A stretch of 36,318 nucleotides of DNA from Oscillospiraceae bacterium (GCA_015067075.1 SVND01000025.1:1-36318), one strand, 5' to 3'; positions 15,175 through 23,705 are shown, counted from the stretch's first letter. Translations and numbers: made by a program. The notes: a model not told the origin generated them from the letters alone.

Positions 15175-15210
15175 ATAAAAAGCGTAGCCGTATTTTTTAC
15201 AGCTACGCTT
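15175..15210 (-). terminator. Terminator after spo0A, overlapping the dedA transcript start
   Basis: On the minus strand 15210-15198 pairs with 15192-15180 (13 bp with one U-G pair), loop AAAAA, then TTTTTAT. The stem begins three bases after the -10 box of the dedA promoter. Confidence 0.8.
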
Positions 15211-15212
15211 CA

Positions 15213-15241
15213 AGTATATCACGAAAAAATATGACTGTCAA
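15213..15241 (-). promoter_or_regulatory. Consensus sigma-A promoter of dedA
   Basis: On the minus strand TTGACA (complement of 15236-15241), 17 bases, TATACT (complement of 15213-15218), with TGA just before the -10. The expected transcript start (about 15206) is inside the upstream arm of the terminator stem. Confidence 0.88.
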
Positions 15242-15252
15242 GACGTTTTACG

Positions 15253-16035
15253 TCAGCTCGCTTTTATTTGCAGCCGAAGTCTGTCGGCGATCATGGCAAT
15301 AAATTCCGAGTTTGTGGGCTTTCCCTTATTGTTGTGGACGGTATAGCCGAAAATCGTGTTTATGGTGTCAATATCACCTCTGTCCCATGCGACCTCGATA
15401 GCGTGACGAATAGCTCTTTCAACTCGAGACGGTGTCGTAGCAAAGCGCTTTGCTACAGTCGGATAAAGGACCTTTGTAACGGAATTTATCATATCCATAT
15501 CGTTTATGGTGTAAATTATTGCTTCGCGCAGATATTGATAACCCTTTATGTGAGCAGGGACGCCTACATCGTGAATAATTTTCGTAACCTTTGCTTCCAG
15601 GTCGTATGGCTTTGTGAATCGAAGAGGCGGCAATTGAGCGCTCTTTTTCGGCTCGGGCGGAATTTTGCCGAACTCACATATGCGCTCGCAAAGCGTGTCG
15701 TAATCGCAGGGCTTAAGTATATAGTAAGCGGCGCCGTCGTTAAGCGCCTGCTCCGATACCTTTTCGTTTGTTACGCAGCTTACCACGATAACGGCAGGGA
15801 GCTTTTTACTACCCATCTTTTTCATTTGTTTAAGTACGCCAAGTCCGTCAAGCTTCGGCATTACTATATCCAAAAGCATTACGTCGGGCGTACAAGCGGA
15901 GATCGCATCGATTGCTTCAAGTCCGTTTAACGCCGTGCCGACAACCTCCATCCCCCGCATTTTCAGCTCCTCAGAGCATCTTTTTACATATTCCTTGTTG
16001 TCGTCGACGATCAAAACCTTGACCTTGCTTTCCAT
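15253..16035 (-). CDS. spo0A: Sporulation master regulator Spo0A
   Basis: Spo0A is the response regulator that commits cells to sporulation when phosphorylated. The 260-residue protein has the receiver domain at 1-120, with acidic pair Asp11/Asp12, phospho-acceptor Asp56 in MLLDIVMP, Ser86, and Lys108 in ILKP. After a short linker, the Spo0A-specific DNA-binding domain covers about 145-258, including [21 protein letters not shown] and the [15 protein letters not shown] recognition-helix region. Length and motifs are complete. ATG at 16035 with GGAGG upstream. Upstream DNA carries a sigma-A promoter (16097-16125), a 9-bp palindrome over the transcript start and a perfect 0A box, so autoregulation is likely. 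No spoIVB precedes it in this genome, unlike most Clostridia and Bacilli. Confidence 0.97.
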   Translation of the reverse strand: MESKVKVLIVDDNKEYVKRCSEELKMRGMEVVGTALNGLEAIDAISACTPDVMLLDIVMPKLDGLGVLKQMKKMGSKKLPAVIVVSCVTNEKVSEQALNDGAAYYILKPCDYDTLCERICEFGKIPPEPKKSAQLPPLRFTKPYDLEAKVTKIIHDVGVPAHIKGYQYLREAIIYTINDMDMINSVTKVLYPTVAKRFATTPSRVERAIRHAIEVAWDRGDIDTINTIFGYTVHNNKGKPTNSEFIAMIADRLRLQIKAS

Positions 16036-16072
16036 GAGTTGTTCCTCCGCATTTATTGTAAATTATATTTAT

Positions 16073-16095
16073 TATTTGACATTTATTGTCAAATA
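16073..16095. promoter_or_regulatory. Palindrome over the spo0A transcript start
   Basis: TATTTGACA (16073-16081) and TGTCAAATA (16087-16095) form a perfect 9-bp inverted repeat with a 5-base spacer, directly downstream of the -10 box. Each arm holds TGTCAAA, one base from the 0A box TGTCGAA. Confidence 0.5.
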
Positions 16096-16096
16096 T

Positions 16097-16125
16097 ATGA
16101 TACCACATTTTGCGGAAAAAAGCAA
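16097..16125 (-). promoter_or_regulatory. Sigma-A promoter of spo0A
   Basis: On the minus strand TTGCTT (complement of 16120-16125), 17 bases, TATCAT (complement of 16097-16102), with TGG before the -10. I see no convincing SigH-type promoter here. Confidence 0.75.
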
Positions 16126-16161
16126 GTGTTTTCAGAAAAAAACACCAAATATTGTATTATT

Positions 16162-16196
16162 AGTCGAGTTTCGACAATATATTTTGTGTTTCTACA
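16162..16196. promoter_or_regulatory. 0A-box cluster upstream of spo0A
   Basis: A perfect 0A box core TGTCGAA reads on the minus strand of 16170-16176 (TTGTCGAAA in context). TGTAGAA on the minus strand of 16190-16196 is one mismatch away, and AGTCGAG at 16162-16168 two. Confidence 0.55.
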
Positions 16197-16199
16197 ATA

Positions 16200-17009
16200 T
16201 CAGAGCTTTTTTTCATAGGTTAAAAGACAAAATTCAACTTCTGTTTCAAGTTCATCCAGCGAAAGAAGCTTTTCGTAATCTTTTTTCGAGGTTTTATAAT
16301 AATAAGGTGTCATTTGGAAAAGGGATAAAATATCCTTATTGCTATCCAAATTTATGCGGAAACGAAGCTCCTTTGCCGAAACTAAAGAAAAAGGCGGTGA
16401 ATCATAGGATTCAGGCTCATTTTCATACGGCTCGTCGTAAACGGCGCTTTTCAGCGAGAAAAGATGGCGTCGCAAAGGGATCGCGCGAATCAAAATACCG
16501 CCGTTATCTAAAATGCGGAAAAGCTCTTCGTTGCAGTTCGGAGCAAAGAAGTTGAGCGCTATCTGACAAGAGCTGTCGGCAACGGGCATATCGTAGATGC
16601 TTGCAACGGCGCAGTCGATATTTTTTGTGCGCTTATTGATGGCGGTCAGCGCGTGCTTTGAAATATCAATCGCACCAATATGGCAATTGTCACCTGCGGC
16701 GTCGGCGACGGCAGCGCTGTAATAGCCCTCGCCGGCACCTGCATCGAGAATGCGCGAGCCTGTTTTTGCGTATTTTTGTATTTGCTCACAAAGGGCGTTG
16801 CGCAAAGGAGCATAGTAGCCCTTGTCGAGAAAGTCGCGGCGTGATTGCACCATGAGCTTATCGTCGCCATGGCATTGCTGTTTTTGCGAAATAAGCAGAT
16901 TGACATAGCCGCTTTTGGCTATGTCAAAGCTGTGAGAATTTTCGCAGATATATGTTTTTTCCGTCCGTACAAGGGGATTTTTGCAAATAGGACAAAGAAA
17001 TTCGAACAA
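16200..17009 (-). CDS. rlmA: 23S rRNA (guanine-N1)-methyltransferase, RlmA family
   Basis: The 269-residue protein has an N-terminal zinc finger (Cys6, Cys9, Cys22, His26, FDIAKSGYVNLL), then the RlmA linker with HGDDKLMVQSRRDFLDKGYY. The SAM-binding motif is ILDAGAGEGYYSAAV near residue 88, and the FQMTPYYYKTSK segment is near 234. The family methylates N1 of G745 (RlmA-I) or G748 (RlmA-II/TlrB) in helix 35 of 23S rRNA; the latter can confer tylosin resistance. Which position applies is not decidable here. The start is a TTG at 17009 with GGAGG 7 bases upstream (complement of 17017-17021). It follows the sulfatase by 34 bases on the same strand. Confidence 0.92.
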   Translation of the reverse strand: MFEFLCPICKNPLVRTEKTYICENSHSFDIAKSGYVNLLISQKQQCHGDDKLMVQSRRDFLDKGYYAPLRNALCEQIQKYAKTGSRILDAGAGEGYYSAAVADAAGDNCHIGAIDISKHALTAINKRTKNIDCAVASIYDMPVADSSCQIALNFFAPNCNEELFRILDNGGILIRAIPLRRHLFSLKSAVYDEPYENEPESYDSPPFSLVSAKELRFRINLDSNKDILSLFQMTPYYYKTSKKDYEKLLSLDELETEVEFCLLTYEKKL

Positions 17010-17043
17010 AGGAATACCTCCGTAAAAGTTTAATTAATTGCTT

Positions 17044-18432
17044 TTACAGCTTGCGTCCCTCAAGAAGCTGAGGAGGAAGCCAGATTGATTTCAGCGTAAA
17101 ATCGTCTACGGCGCGAAGCTCGTCGTAAAGCTTTTTGCGCATCTGAGCCAAAATCTCCGTATAATTCTCGTCGTAAATAAGGTTTGTTATTTCGCAAGGA
17201 TCTTTTTCAAGGTCGTAAAGCTCGTCAACATCTGTCAGATTCCATATATATTTATATCGCTTGTCGCGCACCATGCGCTGGAAAAACAGACCGAATTGCT
17301 GACCGTTACAGGTAACCATCGCGTTTTGACGTCCGTTTGGATGTTCCTTGCCAAGGAGATAAGGCATCATTGATACGGCGTGAAGATCGTCGGGAACGTC
17401 ACATCCGGCTATTTCAAGAAGCGTCGGGACAAGGTCAAGAGTATTGATGACAAATTCATCGCAACGTGTATTTGCCTTGACCTTTTCAGGATATTTGATA
17501 ATAAGCGGTGTGTGCGTTACCTCTTCGTAAAGCACATAATGCTTGTCTATCATATGGCGCTGACCGGCCATATCACCGTGGTCTGAGGTATAGATAACGA
17601 CGGTGTTTTTATCGAGTCCCTTTTCTTTAAGGTGGTCAAGAACCTTTCCGATGGCATCATCGACCTGTGAAATATAGCCATAATAAAGAGCGACCATTTC
17701 CTTGAAGGTATCCCAAGTGGAATTTTCAAGCTGCCAATTTTTAACGTGTTGCTTTTGTATATAAGGCTTATTTTCAAAGGGATCGTCAAAACCGTCCCAC
17801 TTCGGTACAGCTTCCGGGTCATACATGGAAGCAAAAGGCTCTGACGGGCGGCAAGGTAAATGAGGCTCGGCAAAATTCATACGGATAAGCCAAGGCTCCG
17901 TCTTGTCGGCAAATTCATCAATAAGCTCGTTTGCAATGCATGCCTGCTGATGAGTCGGTGCATCCTCAAGAGGAATGGGATTTTTACCTCCGAGAATACC
18001 GACAAGAAAGGGCGGCCACTGCACGTTATATTTTTTTGATGCCTTGCAGACCTCGGAATTCGGTATGTACTTATCGAAGCCGAAATCCAAAGGCGTGTGG
18101 GTTGGGCTATCGTGCCATACGCCGATATAACCCGTATTATAGCCTGACTGCTTCAGCGAGCGAGCCCATGAAAACGCATCCACGGAAATATGTCCCATGG
18201 GAATACCTTGGTCGTAATTGCAAAGAGCACCAAAGCTTTCGGGGCGTTTTCCGCAAAGCAAGGCCTGCCTTGCGGGACAGCAGGAGGGCAAGGTGGTATA
18301 AGAGCGGTCAAAACGCATACCTTCTTGGGCAAGCTTGTCCAGATTAGGTGTTTTTACAGGATAGCGATCGTTGTGACCAAGGCAATCCCAGCGCTGCTGA
18401 TCGACGCATATAAATAATATGTTAGGCTTCAT
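17044..18432 (-). CDS. Type I (formylglycine) sulfatase
   Basis: The 462-residue alkaline-phosphatase-superfamily protein starts NILFICVDQQRWDCLG (metal ligand Asp11), with the activation motif S-C-C-P-A-R at residues 50-55: Cys51 of C-x-P-x-R is the residue oxidised to formylglycine. A second metal site is at YTSDHGDMAG (Asp284, His285). There is no signal peptide, so it probably acts in the cytoplasm. Being a Cys-type enzyme in an anaerobe, it should need a radical-SAM maturase (anSME), which is not in the window. It follows the GH32 gene by 25 bases on the same strand, so it may desulfate a sugar handled with that enzyme. Phosphonate or phosphodiester hydrolases share the fold and cannot be excluded. 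ATG preceded by AAAGGA. Confidence 0.9.
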   Translation of the reverse strand: MKPNILFICVDQQRWDCLGHNDRYPVKTPNLDKLAQEGMRFDRSYTTLPSCCPARQALLCGKRPESFGALCNYDQGIPMGHISVDAFSWARSLKQSGYNTGYIGVWHDSPTHTPLDFGFDKYIPNSEVCKASKKYNVQWPPFLVGILGGKNPIPLEDAPTHQQACIANELIDEFADKTEPWLIRMNFAEPHLPCRPSEPFASMYDPEAVPKWDGFDDPFENKPYIQKQHVKNWQLENSTWDTFKEMVALYYGYISQVDDAIGKVLDHLKEKGLDKNTVVIYTSDHGDMAGQRHMIDKHYVLYEEVTHTPLIIKYPEKVKANTRCDEFVINTLDLVPTLLEIAGCDVPDDLHAVSMMPYLLGKEHPNGRQNAMVTCNGQQFGLFFQRMVRDKRYKYIWNLTDVDELYDLEKDPCEITNLIYDENYTEILAQMRKKLYDELRAVDDFTLKSIWLPPQLLEGRKL

Positions 18433-18457
18433 TTTAAAGATCCTTTCGTTTTAAGGC

Positions 18458-19504
18458 TTATTCATCGAGCCAAGTGGAAATGGAGGTTTCACCGTCACCA
18501 AAGAAAATTTCAACGGTGCGCGTGTCGCGCAAAATAGCCATATCTCCGCAATGTGTAAGCAGATGCTGTGCTTCCCTTACGGGATACATGCAAAGCTTGC
18601 CATCCTTGTTGAAGGAAAGCTCACGGGGAATGGACATAGCACCTGCATAAGGCAAACCGGGAGTTACAGTTTTCCAGCAATGGTGAAGCCAGCCGATGGC
18701 TAAGCGTCGTCCGTCAGGCGCGGCAAAGGTTTGTGTAGCGTAAAGGTCGGGACCTATTTCGGGGTTGTGGAAAGAAATAGGTGTAAACTTATCGCCGTCA
18801 AAATCGCCGTAAATGAACAGAGTTGAATGAGTAGGAGCATAAATGAGGGAGCAGGTGAGAATATATTTGCCCTCAAAGGGGAAAAAGTCGGGACATTCAA
18901 AGTGTGAGTGGCGTATTGTGCCGAAAAAGTCGGGAAGCTCCCCATGAGAATTATACTTATCGCTTTCAAAGAAAACGCCCTTATATTCCCAATTCATAAG
19001 ATCGGTGGAGTCATATTTTAAAATGCGAGCCATTTTGTCACGGCCGCTGGCAACGAGCATACAGAATTTATCGCCATACTGAAAGACCTTTGGATCGCGG
19101 AATTCGTGACAGCCTTCGGGAGGAGCAACTCGGACAACGGGGTTACCCTCATATTTTTGGAAAGTTATGCCGTCCTCGCTCCATGCCATGCACTGCGCCT
19201 GACCGTATTGCTTTGAAACACCCGTATAAAAAGCGTAGAGCTTACCGTTATATTCAAGCGTGCTTCCCGACCAGCAGCCTCCTTGATCTTCATAAGGCAT
19301 ATCGGGGAAAAGTGCGGGCGTCATCTCTTCCCATGTAATAAGGTCGTCGGAAACGGCGTGCCCCCAATGCACGCCCTTAAATTCGGGCCAATAGGGGTTA
19401 TACTGAAAATAAAGATGGTATTTGCCCTTGAACCAAATCGGTCCGTTGGGGTCGTTGAGCCAGCCTTTTTTTAATTGAAAATGGTATTTAAGTCTTTCTT
19501 TCAT
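18458..19504 (-). CDS. GH32 fructosidase/sucrose-6-phosphate hydrolase, internally shortened
   Basis: The 348-residue GH32 enzyme has all three catalytic motifs: nucleophile Asp18 in WLNDPNG, transition-state Asp137 in FRDPKV, and acid/base Glu203 in ECPDFF. The five-bladed propeller seems complete to about residue 310. The usual C-terminal beta-sandwich (family length near 450-500) is reduced to about 35 residues: after YPVREAQHLL the sequence jumps to LRDTRTVEIFFGDGE, which normally belongs to its last strands. So about 100 residues appear to be missing internally, with no frameshift. No signal peptide. ATG preceded by GGAG; first gene of a probable GH32-sulfatase(-rlmA) unit. No clear promoter was recognised. 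Substrate (sucrose-6-P, fructan, other) is unknown. Confidence 0.9.
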   Translation of the reverse strand: MKERLKYHFQLKKGWLNDPNGPIWFKGKYHLYFQYNPYWPEFKGVHWGHAVSDDLITWEEMTPALFPDMPYEDQGGCWSGSTLEYNGKLYAFYTGVSKQYGQAQCMAWSEDGITFQKYEGNPVVRVAPPEGCHEFRDPKVFQYGDKFCMLVASGRDKMARILKYDSTDLMNWEYKGVFFESDKYNSHGELPDFFGTIRHSHFECPDFFPFEGKYILTCSLIYAPTHSTLFIYGDFDGDKFTPISFHNPEIGPDLYATQTFAAPDGRRLAIGWLHHCWKTVTPGLPYAGAMSIPRELSFNKDGKLCMYPVREAQHLLTHCGDMAILRDTRTVEIFFGDGETSISTWLDE

Positions 19505-19561
19505 AGCTAAAACTCCAATCTTTTGTAAATAATAAAATTGGCAAAATAAAAGCAGGATATA

Positions 19562-19590
19562 TTGATTTTTATAAAAAAATATGGTACAAT
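19562..19590 (+). promoter_or_regulatory. Promoter of the lipoprotein gene
   Basis: TTGATT (19562-19567), 17 bases, TACAAT (19585-19590) with TGG before the -10; start codon 28 bases later. Confidence 0.75.
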
Positions 19591-19618
19591 AATAAAAAAC
19601 GAGAAAGAAGGATCATAT

Positions 19619-20161
19619 ATGAAAAATATAAAAAGATTTTTTTCAATATTTATTGCAGTTATGCTTGCTTTTGCTCTTTGTGCTTGCAACGATGAGCCTG
19701 TAATTCCGAAGAGCGATAAAACCTTTACAGAGCTTGCTGTCGATGGTTTAGGCATTACCTTCAGCTATCCCGAGGTATGGGAGATACAGGGTCAGGCTAG
19801 TGACGGCGCAGCATTTTTCTATGGTGAAGAGCTTGTAGGTATGTATATTCGCAAGCTTGATATCAGCGAAGGTCTTGCATTTGAAGATATAACAAATAAT
19901 ACTCGTTATACAATACTCGGTAAATATACACAGCCCGCAGAGATAACAGAGGATAAGACTTTTAAAATAGATGGCCGTGATGCTTGTCTTTTCACATACT
20001 ATGACGGCGCAACTATAAACCCTGTCCACTATACAATGGTTCTTATTCTTGATGCTGCGGGAAATGCAGGATACCAGATAGAGATATCTTCAACAGAAGC
20101 ATCCGCAGAAGTTGCAAGAGCAGACTTTGAGGACGTTATCAACAGCATTAAATTTAACTAA
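19619..20161 (+). CDS. Small lipoprotein of unknown function
   Basis: The 180-residue protein begins with a lipoprotein signal peptide (MKNIKRFF, hydrophobic stretch, then L-C-A-C with lipid-modified Cys23). The mature part has alternating strands (ITFSYPEVWEIQG, YTMVLILDA, AGYQIEISS) and ends DFEDVINSIKF. This layout resembles PsbP-like or DcrB-like lipoproteins that measure about 150 residues, but no family is firmly recognised. ATG at 19619 with AGAAGG upstream. It is a monocistronic unit with a promoter at 19562 and a shared terminator at 20176; the neighbours (GH32 divergent, mrdA convergent) give no clue to its job. Confidence 0.85.
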   Translation: MKNIKRFFSIFIAVMLAFALCACNDEPVIPKSDKTFTELAVDGLGITFSYPEVWEIQGQASDGAAFFYGEELVGMYIRKLDISEGLAFEDITNNTRYTILGKYTQPAEITEDKTFKIDGRDACLFTYYDGATINPVHYTMVLILDAAGNAGYQIEISSTEASAEVARADFEDVINSIKFN

Positions 20162-20175
20162 GCTTAATAAAAAGA

Positions 20176-20210
20176 CGGCATAAGGCAACAATGCTTTATG
20201 CCGCCTTTTT
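20176..20210. terminator. Bidirectional terminator, lipoprotein / mrdA
   Basis: A 12-bp stem (20176-20187 with 20192-20203, one G-U), loop ACAA, flanked by A-rich and T-rich tracts on either side so it can act on both strands. It abuts the mrdA stop at 20209. Confidence 0.88.
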
Positions 20211-22296
20211 AATTTATAAGAATGGAGCCTATATCAGACTCGTCAAAATAGCCTCTGCCGATAAAGTATTCGTCGAAAATATCCTTTGCTACCTCGGCAA
20301 CGTAGTTACCGTGGGCACCGTGCTCAACGACTATAGCGACAGCTATTTCAGGATCGTCGAATGGCGCAAAAGCGATGAAAACACCGTTTGCCGTACCGCT
20401 TGAAACTGACGCAGTACCTGTTTTTCCGCCGACGGGAACTTCGTAATTTTTGAAAACCTTCGAAGCAGTACCTGTTTCGGTAACGTCGCGCAAACCGTTC
20501 AGAATGGTTGAAAGCTCTTTTTCCGAAAGATCGACCTTGTCGAGAACGACGGGCTCCTGTACAAAAACAGTTTCGCCTGTCTGATATGTGCGTATGCTGT
20601 CGAGCAAATGCACACTGTAGCGTGTGCCGCCGTTTACAATGGTTGCGGTCATGTTTGCAAGCTGTAAAGGAGTGAATGCATTGTAGGACTGACCGATAGC
20701 CGCCTGCAACGCGTCACCGCCTTCCCACTTCATTTGCTGCGATTTAGCGAAATCACGGCCGGCTAAAACGCCTTTTCGCTCCGCAGAAAGCTCAATACCC
20801 GTATATTCGCCCAGACCGAGCTTGCGGCAGACTTCGTTCATGGCGTCGATACCCGTTTTTTCGCCGACTTGATAGAAGTAGCAGTTACAGGAAACTCGTA
20901 AAGCATCCTGAAGATTTATTGAGCCGTGTGTGCGATGATGGTCGCTGTAATACCAGCAGTAAAAGTCGGTGTCGTAGTAATGATAAATGCCGTCGCAACG
21001 AAGCTTTGTCGAGGTAGAGATGGTGTCGGCGCTGAGACCTGCAATGGCAGTTGCCATTTTAAAAGTAGAGCCCGGTGCGTAAGTACCTGATATGGCGCGG
21101 TTGAAAAGCGGCTTTGACTCGTTTGCCAAAAGGTCGTTGTAATCCTTATAAAAAGTAGTAAGGTCAAAGGTAGGATATGAGGCAGAAGCTAAAAGAGAAC
21201 CGCTTTTTACATCCAGCACAACACAGGCTCCGCTGTCTGCATCTGCGCCCTCACCGCCTGTCGCAACAGCGTTGGCGGAAATGGATTGTATTGTTTTTGC
21301 AAGGGATTGTTCTGCGACATATTGAAGGTCAAGGTCGAGAGTGAGGAAAACGTCGTTTCCTGCGACGGCTTCCTTTTCAATAAATTCGTTAACTACCTCA
21401 CCTTTTGAGTTTTTAACGACTATTTTTACTCCGTCTGTGGGACGAAGAATATGTTCAAAAGCTTTTTCGACGCCGTCTCTGCCGACTTGAGCATCTAAAG
21501 AATAGCCGAGAGCTGTGTATTTCTCTGTCTCCTCGGGATAAATGGAGGTAACTCTGCCCAAAAGATGGGAAGCTACGCCTGAAACAGCATATTCGCGCGT
21601 TGTTACAGTAGATATCTCAACGCCCGCGAGCTCAAAGGAATGCTCCATTATACGTGTTGCCGTGTCGGAGTCGATATTTTTAACTACAGTAAAAGGGTTT
21701 TTAGCTGAAAAATTCGCTTGCTCCATATCATAACGCAAGCCTACCAGGCGGCGCGCTGTATCCTCTGATACGGTGGAAATATCCAAAGCATAACGCTTGC
21801 AAAGAGCCTCAAATGCTTCGTCAGCCGTAGCATTTTCGCTGATCTGTAAAAAGTTTTTGCAAAGGCGGGCAAGGCGATTAAGCTCGACTTCGCTTCCGTT
21901 TTGACCGATGGTATAAGTAAACGGCGGATTAGATGAAATGGGAAGCGAATCGGTATAAGTGCAGCCGTTTTCTTCCATGATATTAAGTAAGCGTAAGAGT
22001 ATCTGCGTCTGCTCGGCTTTGCCGTTTGGCATATAGGCGCGGTTTAATATCAAAGAATAGCTGCTTTTATTCACGACAAGAGGCGTGCCGTTACTGCTGT
22101 ATATTTCACCGCGAACGGCTTTTATCGGCACTTCAGTGTATGTATACTTTTCAGCGGATGCCGCCAAAGCCTCGGGACTCAACTGTGCCGAGACGAGCTT
22201 TCCGCTGAAAAAAACGATTATTACGGCAAAAAGTACGCCGACGATAAGACAACGAACCCAAAGCCTTCTTTTATCAAAAACTTGTTCTTGTTCCAT
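20209..22296 (-). CDS. mrdA: Penicillin-binding protein 2, elongasome transpeptidase
   Basis: The 695-residue class B PBP has one N-terminal membrane helix (about 14-36), a PBP dimerisation domain (about 55-300), then the transpeptidase with all catalytic motifs: Ser410-x-x-Lys413 in APGSTFKMA, Ser469-Cys470-Asn471, and Lys625-Thr626-Gly627. It cross-links peptidoglycan on the outer face of the membrane during lateral growth, working with RodA and MreBCD. Its position right after mreD, 19 bases apart, fits the elongasome; rodA is not in the window. The ribosome binding site is weak (AAGTGAG). Cys-rich stretch CDGIYHYYDTDFYCWY before the SCN motif is typical of clostridial PBP2. Confidence 0.95.
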   Translation of the reverse strand: MEQEQVFDKRRLWVRCLIVGVLFAVIIVFFSGKLVSAQLSPEALAASAEKYTYTEVPIKAVRGEIYSSNGTPLVVNKSSYSLILNRAYMPNGKAEQTQILLRLLNIMEENGCTYTDSLPISSNPPFTYTIGQNGSEVELNRLARLCKNFLQISENATADEAFEALCKRYALDISTVSEDTARRLVGLRYDMEQANFSAKNPFTVVKNIDSDTATRIMEHSFELAGVEISTVTTREYAVSGVASHLLGRVTSIYPEETEKYTALGYSLDAQVGRDGVEKAFEHILRPTDGVKIVVKNSKGEVVNEFIEKEAVAGNDVFLTLDLDLQYVAEQSLAKTIQSISANAVATGGEGADADSGACVVLDVKSGSLLASASYPTFDLTTFYKDYNDLLANESKPLFNRAISGTYAPGSTFKMATAIAGLSADTISTSTKLRCDGIYHYYDTDFYCWYYSDHHRTHGSINLQDALRVSCNCYFYQVGEKTGIDAMNEVCRKLGLGEYTGIELSAERKGVLAGRDFAKSQQMKWEGGDALQAAIGQSYNAFTPLQLANMTATIVNGGTRYSVHLLDSIRTYQTGETVFVQEPVVLDKVDLSEKELSTILNGLRDVTETGTASKVFKNYEVPVGGKTGTASVSSGTANGVFIAFAPFDDPEIAVAIVVEHGAHGNYVAEVAKDIFDEYFIGRGYFDESDIGSILIN

Positions 22297-22315
22297 AATA
22301 GCTCACTTTTAAAAG

Positions 22316-22864
22316 TTAGATGCGCCCTTTCTTGAAAGGCAGTGTTACAAGGGAGGTAAGCCAATATACAGGTAAAATAATTATTGCTGTATAGATGAGC
22401 GATGGCAGGTATGTACCTGTCAAAAGGGCGAGAAAATTGCCGTGCTGCCATATGGCGTGGAAAATAAGGTAGCCAAAGCCGCATTTTAACACGGCGGCAG
22501 TTAAGGAAAAAAGCATAATCCAAAGAAAATTACGGGATATGAATTTTTCCGTTATAAGTGCGGCAAAAAAAGCAAAAATGGGTAATGCGATAAGATTATA
22601 GCCTAAAGTAAAGGCTGTTCCGTCAGCAATTATCCCTAAAACAAGGGCGTAGATAACACCGACTTTTCTGCCGTAATACATTGCAATCACTACTGCGGAA
22701 ACGGAGAGCAGGTCGGGTACTGAGCCGAACAGCTTTATCTGGGGAAACAAAGAAAGCTGTATTGCCGATGTTACAGATGCGAGAATAAAGCCGAAAAGCC
22801 CCATCATAACTGCGGCGGCTATACTTCTGTTTTCTGCTGTTTTGCGGAATTTACGAAACCGCAA
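22316..22864 (-). CDS. mreD: Rod shape-determining protein MreD
   Basis: The polytopic membrane protein is about 182 residues, with five or six hydrophobic segments, including LLSVSAVVIAMYYGRKVGVIYALVLGIIADG, the MreD hallmark near the middle. It is a membrane subunit of the elongasome with MreC. The start is uncertain: no ATG lies near the mreC stop except ATGATG at 22807, which has no ribosome binding site. A TTG at 22864 gives a four-codon overlap with mreC (mreC ends at 22851) and is chosen. A TTG at 22912 is also open and would give a 62-base overlap. Function is assigned from position and hydropathy as MreD sequences are poorly conserved. Confidence 0.85.
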   Translation of the reverse strand: MRFRKFRKTAENRSIAAAVMMGLFGFILASVTSAIQLSLFPQIKLFGSVPDLLSVSAVVIAMYYGRKVGVIYALVLGIIADGTAFTLGYNLIALPIFAFFAALITEKFISRNFLWIMLFSLTAAVLKCGFGYLIFHAIWQHGNFLALLTGTYLPSLIYTAIIILPVYWLTSLVTLPFKKGRI

Positions 22865-23690
22865 CGGTATCGCCGGTAATGACAAAGATCTCACGCACCT
22901 TTTCAAAATCAACTATTGGAGCTACTGCCGCATAAACAGACGTGCCGTTGCTGTCAGAGACGACCTCGGTAACCTTGCCAACGGACAAGCCACGGGGATA
23001 TATATCGCTTATGCCTGAAGTTTCAATGTAATCGCCGACGATTATATCGCAACCGTCGGGTAACATTGTTAATTTGCAAAGTCCCTGTTCTGACAAACGA
23101 AAGTCACCTTGAAGCAGAGCGTATTCCCCTGTCCTTGTTATGACCGTCCCGATGGAGTTAGCGGCGTTAAGAACAGTGGAAATGCGGGCGGTCGTGGGGC
23201 CTACTTGGCTCACATAGCCTAAAAGACCGTTTTCCGTGACAACGGGATCGAGATATTCAATGCCGTCGTTGCTGCCCTTATTTATAGTAAGGGTATAAAA
23301 AGGATTTACAGTATCCTGTCCGATAACACGCGCCATGACATACTGAAATTCCGGATTTGTTTCATATATGCCCAAAAGCTCATGTAAATGAGCGTTTTCT
23401 GTGGCAAGTGACTCGTATTCCAGGAGCTTTTTTTCAAGCTCCGTTATTTTATTTTTAAGCATTTCGTTTTCTTTTATGGTTTCATCAACACCCACAAAAT
23501 AAGTCGGAATGGATGAGAAAAAGTGGCCTACCGATGTGAAAAAATCTGACATAGGCTTTTGCACGGTGCTTATAATGTTTTCAATTGGATTGACCGTTTC
23601 GGGCCTTGCCGCGTATGCAATAAGCGCGACAATGGCGATTATCAGCGCAACTATCGTTACGATGACTTTTCTTCGTGAATGGAGTTTCAC
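22851..23690 (-). CDS. mreC: Rod shape-determining protein MreC
   Basis: The 279-residue protein has one N-terminal membrane helix (about 8-28), a coiled coil (about 68-105, KENEMLKNKITELEKKL...), and the double beta-barrel extracytoplasmic domain with VTENGLLGYVSQVGPTTARISTVLN. MreC scaffolds the elongasome and activates PBP2. The start is a GTG at 23690 with AGGAG 9 bases upstream, just after the mreB stop. The C-terminus lacks the long tail found in some homologues. Confidence 0.95.
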   Translation of the reverse strand: MKLHSRRKVIVTIVALIIAIVALIAYAARPETVNPIENIISTVQKPMSDFFTSVGHFFSSIPTYFVGVDETIKENEMLKNKITELEKKLLEYESLATENAHLHELLGIYETNPEFQYVMARVIGQDTVNPFYTLTINKGSNDGIEYLDPVVTENGLLGYVSQVGPTTARISTVLNAANSIGTVITRTGEYALLQGDFRLSEQGLCKLTMLPDGCDIIVGDYIETSGISDIYPRGLSVGKVTEVVSDSNGTSVYAAVAPIVDFEKVREIFVITGDTVAVS

Positions 23691-23705
23691 AGTAATAGTC
23701 TCCTG

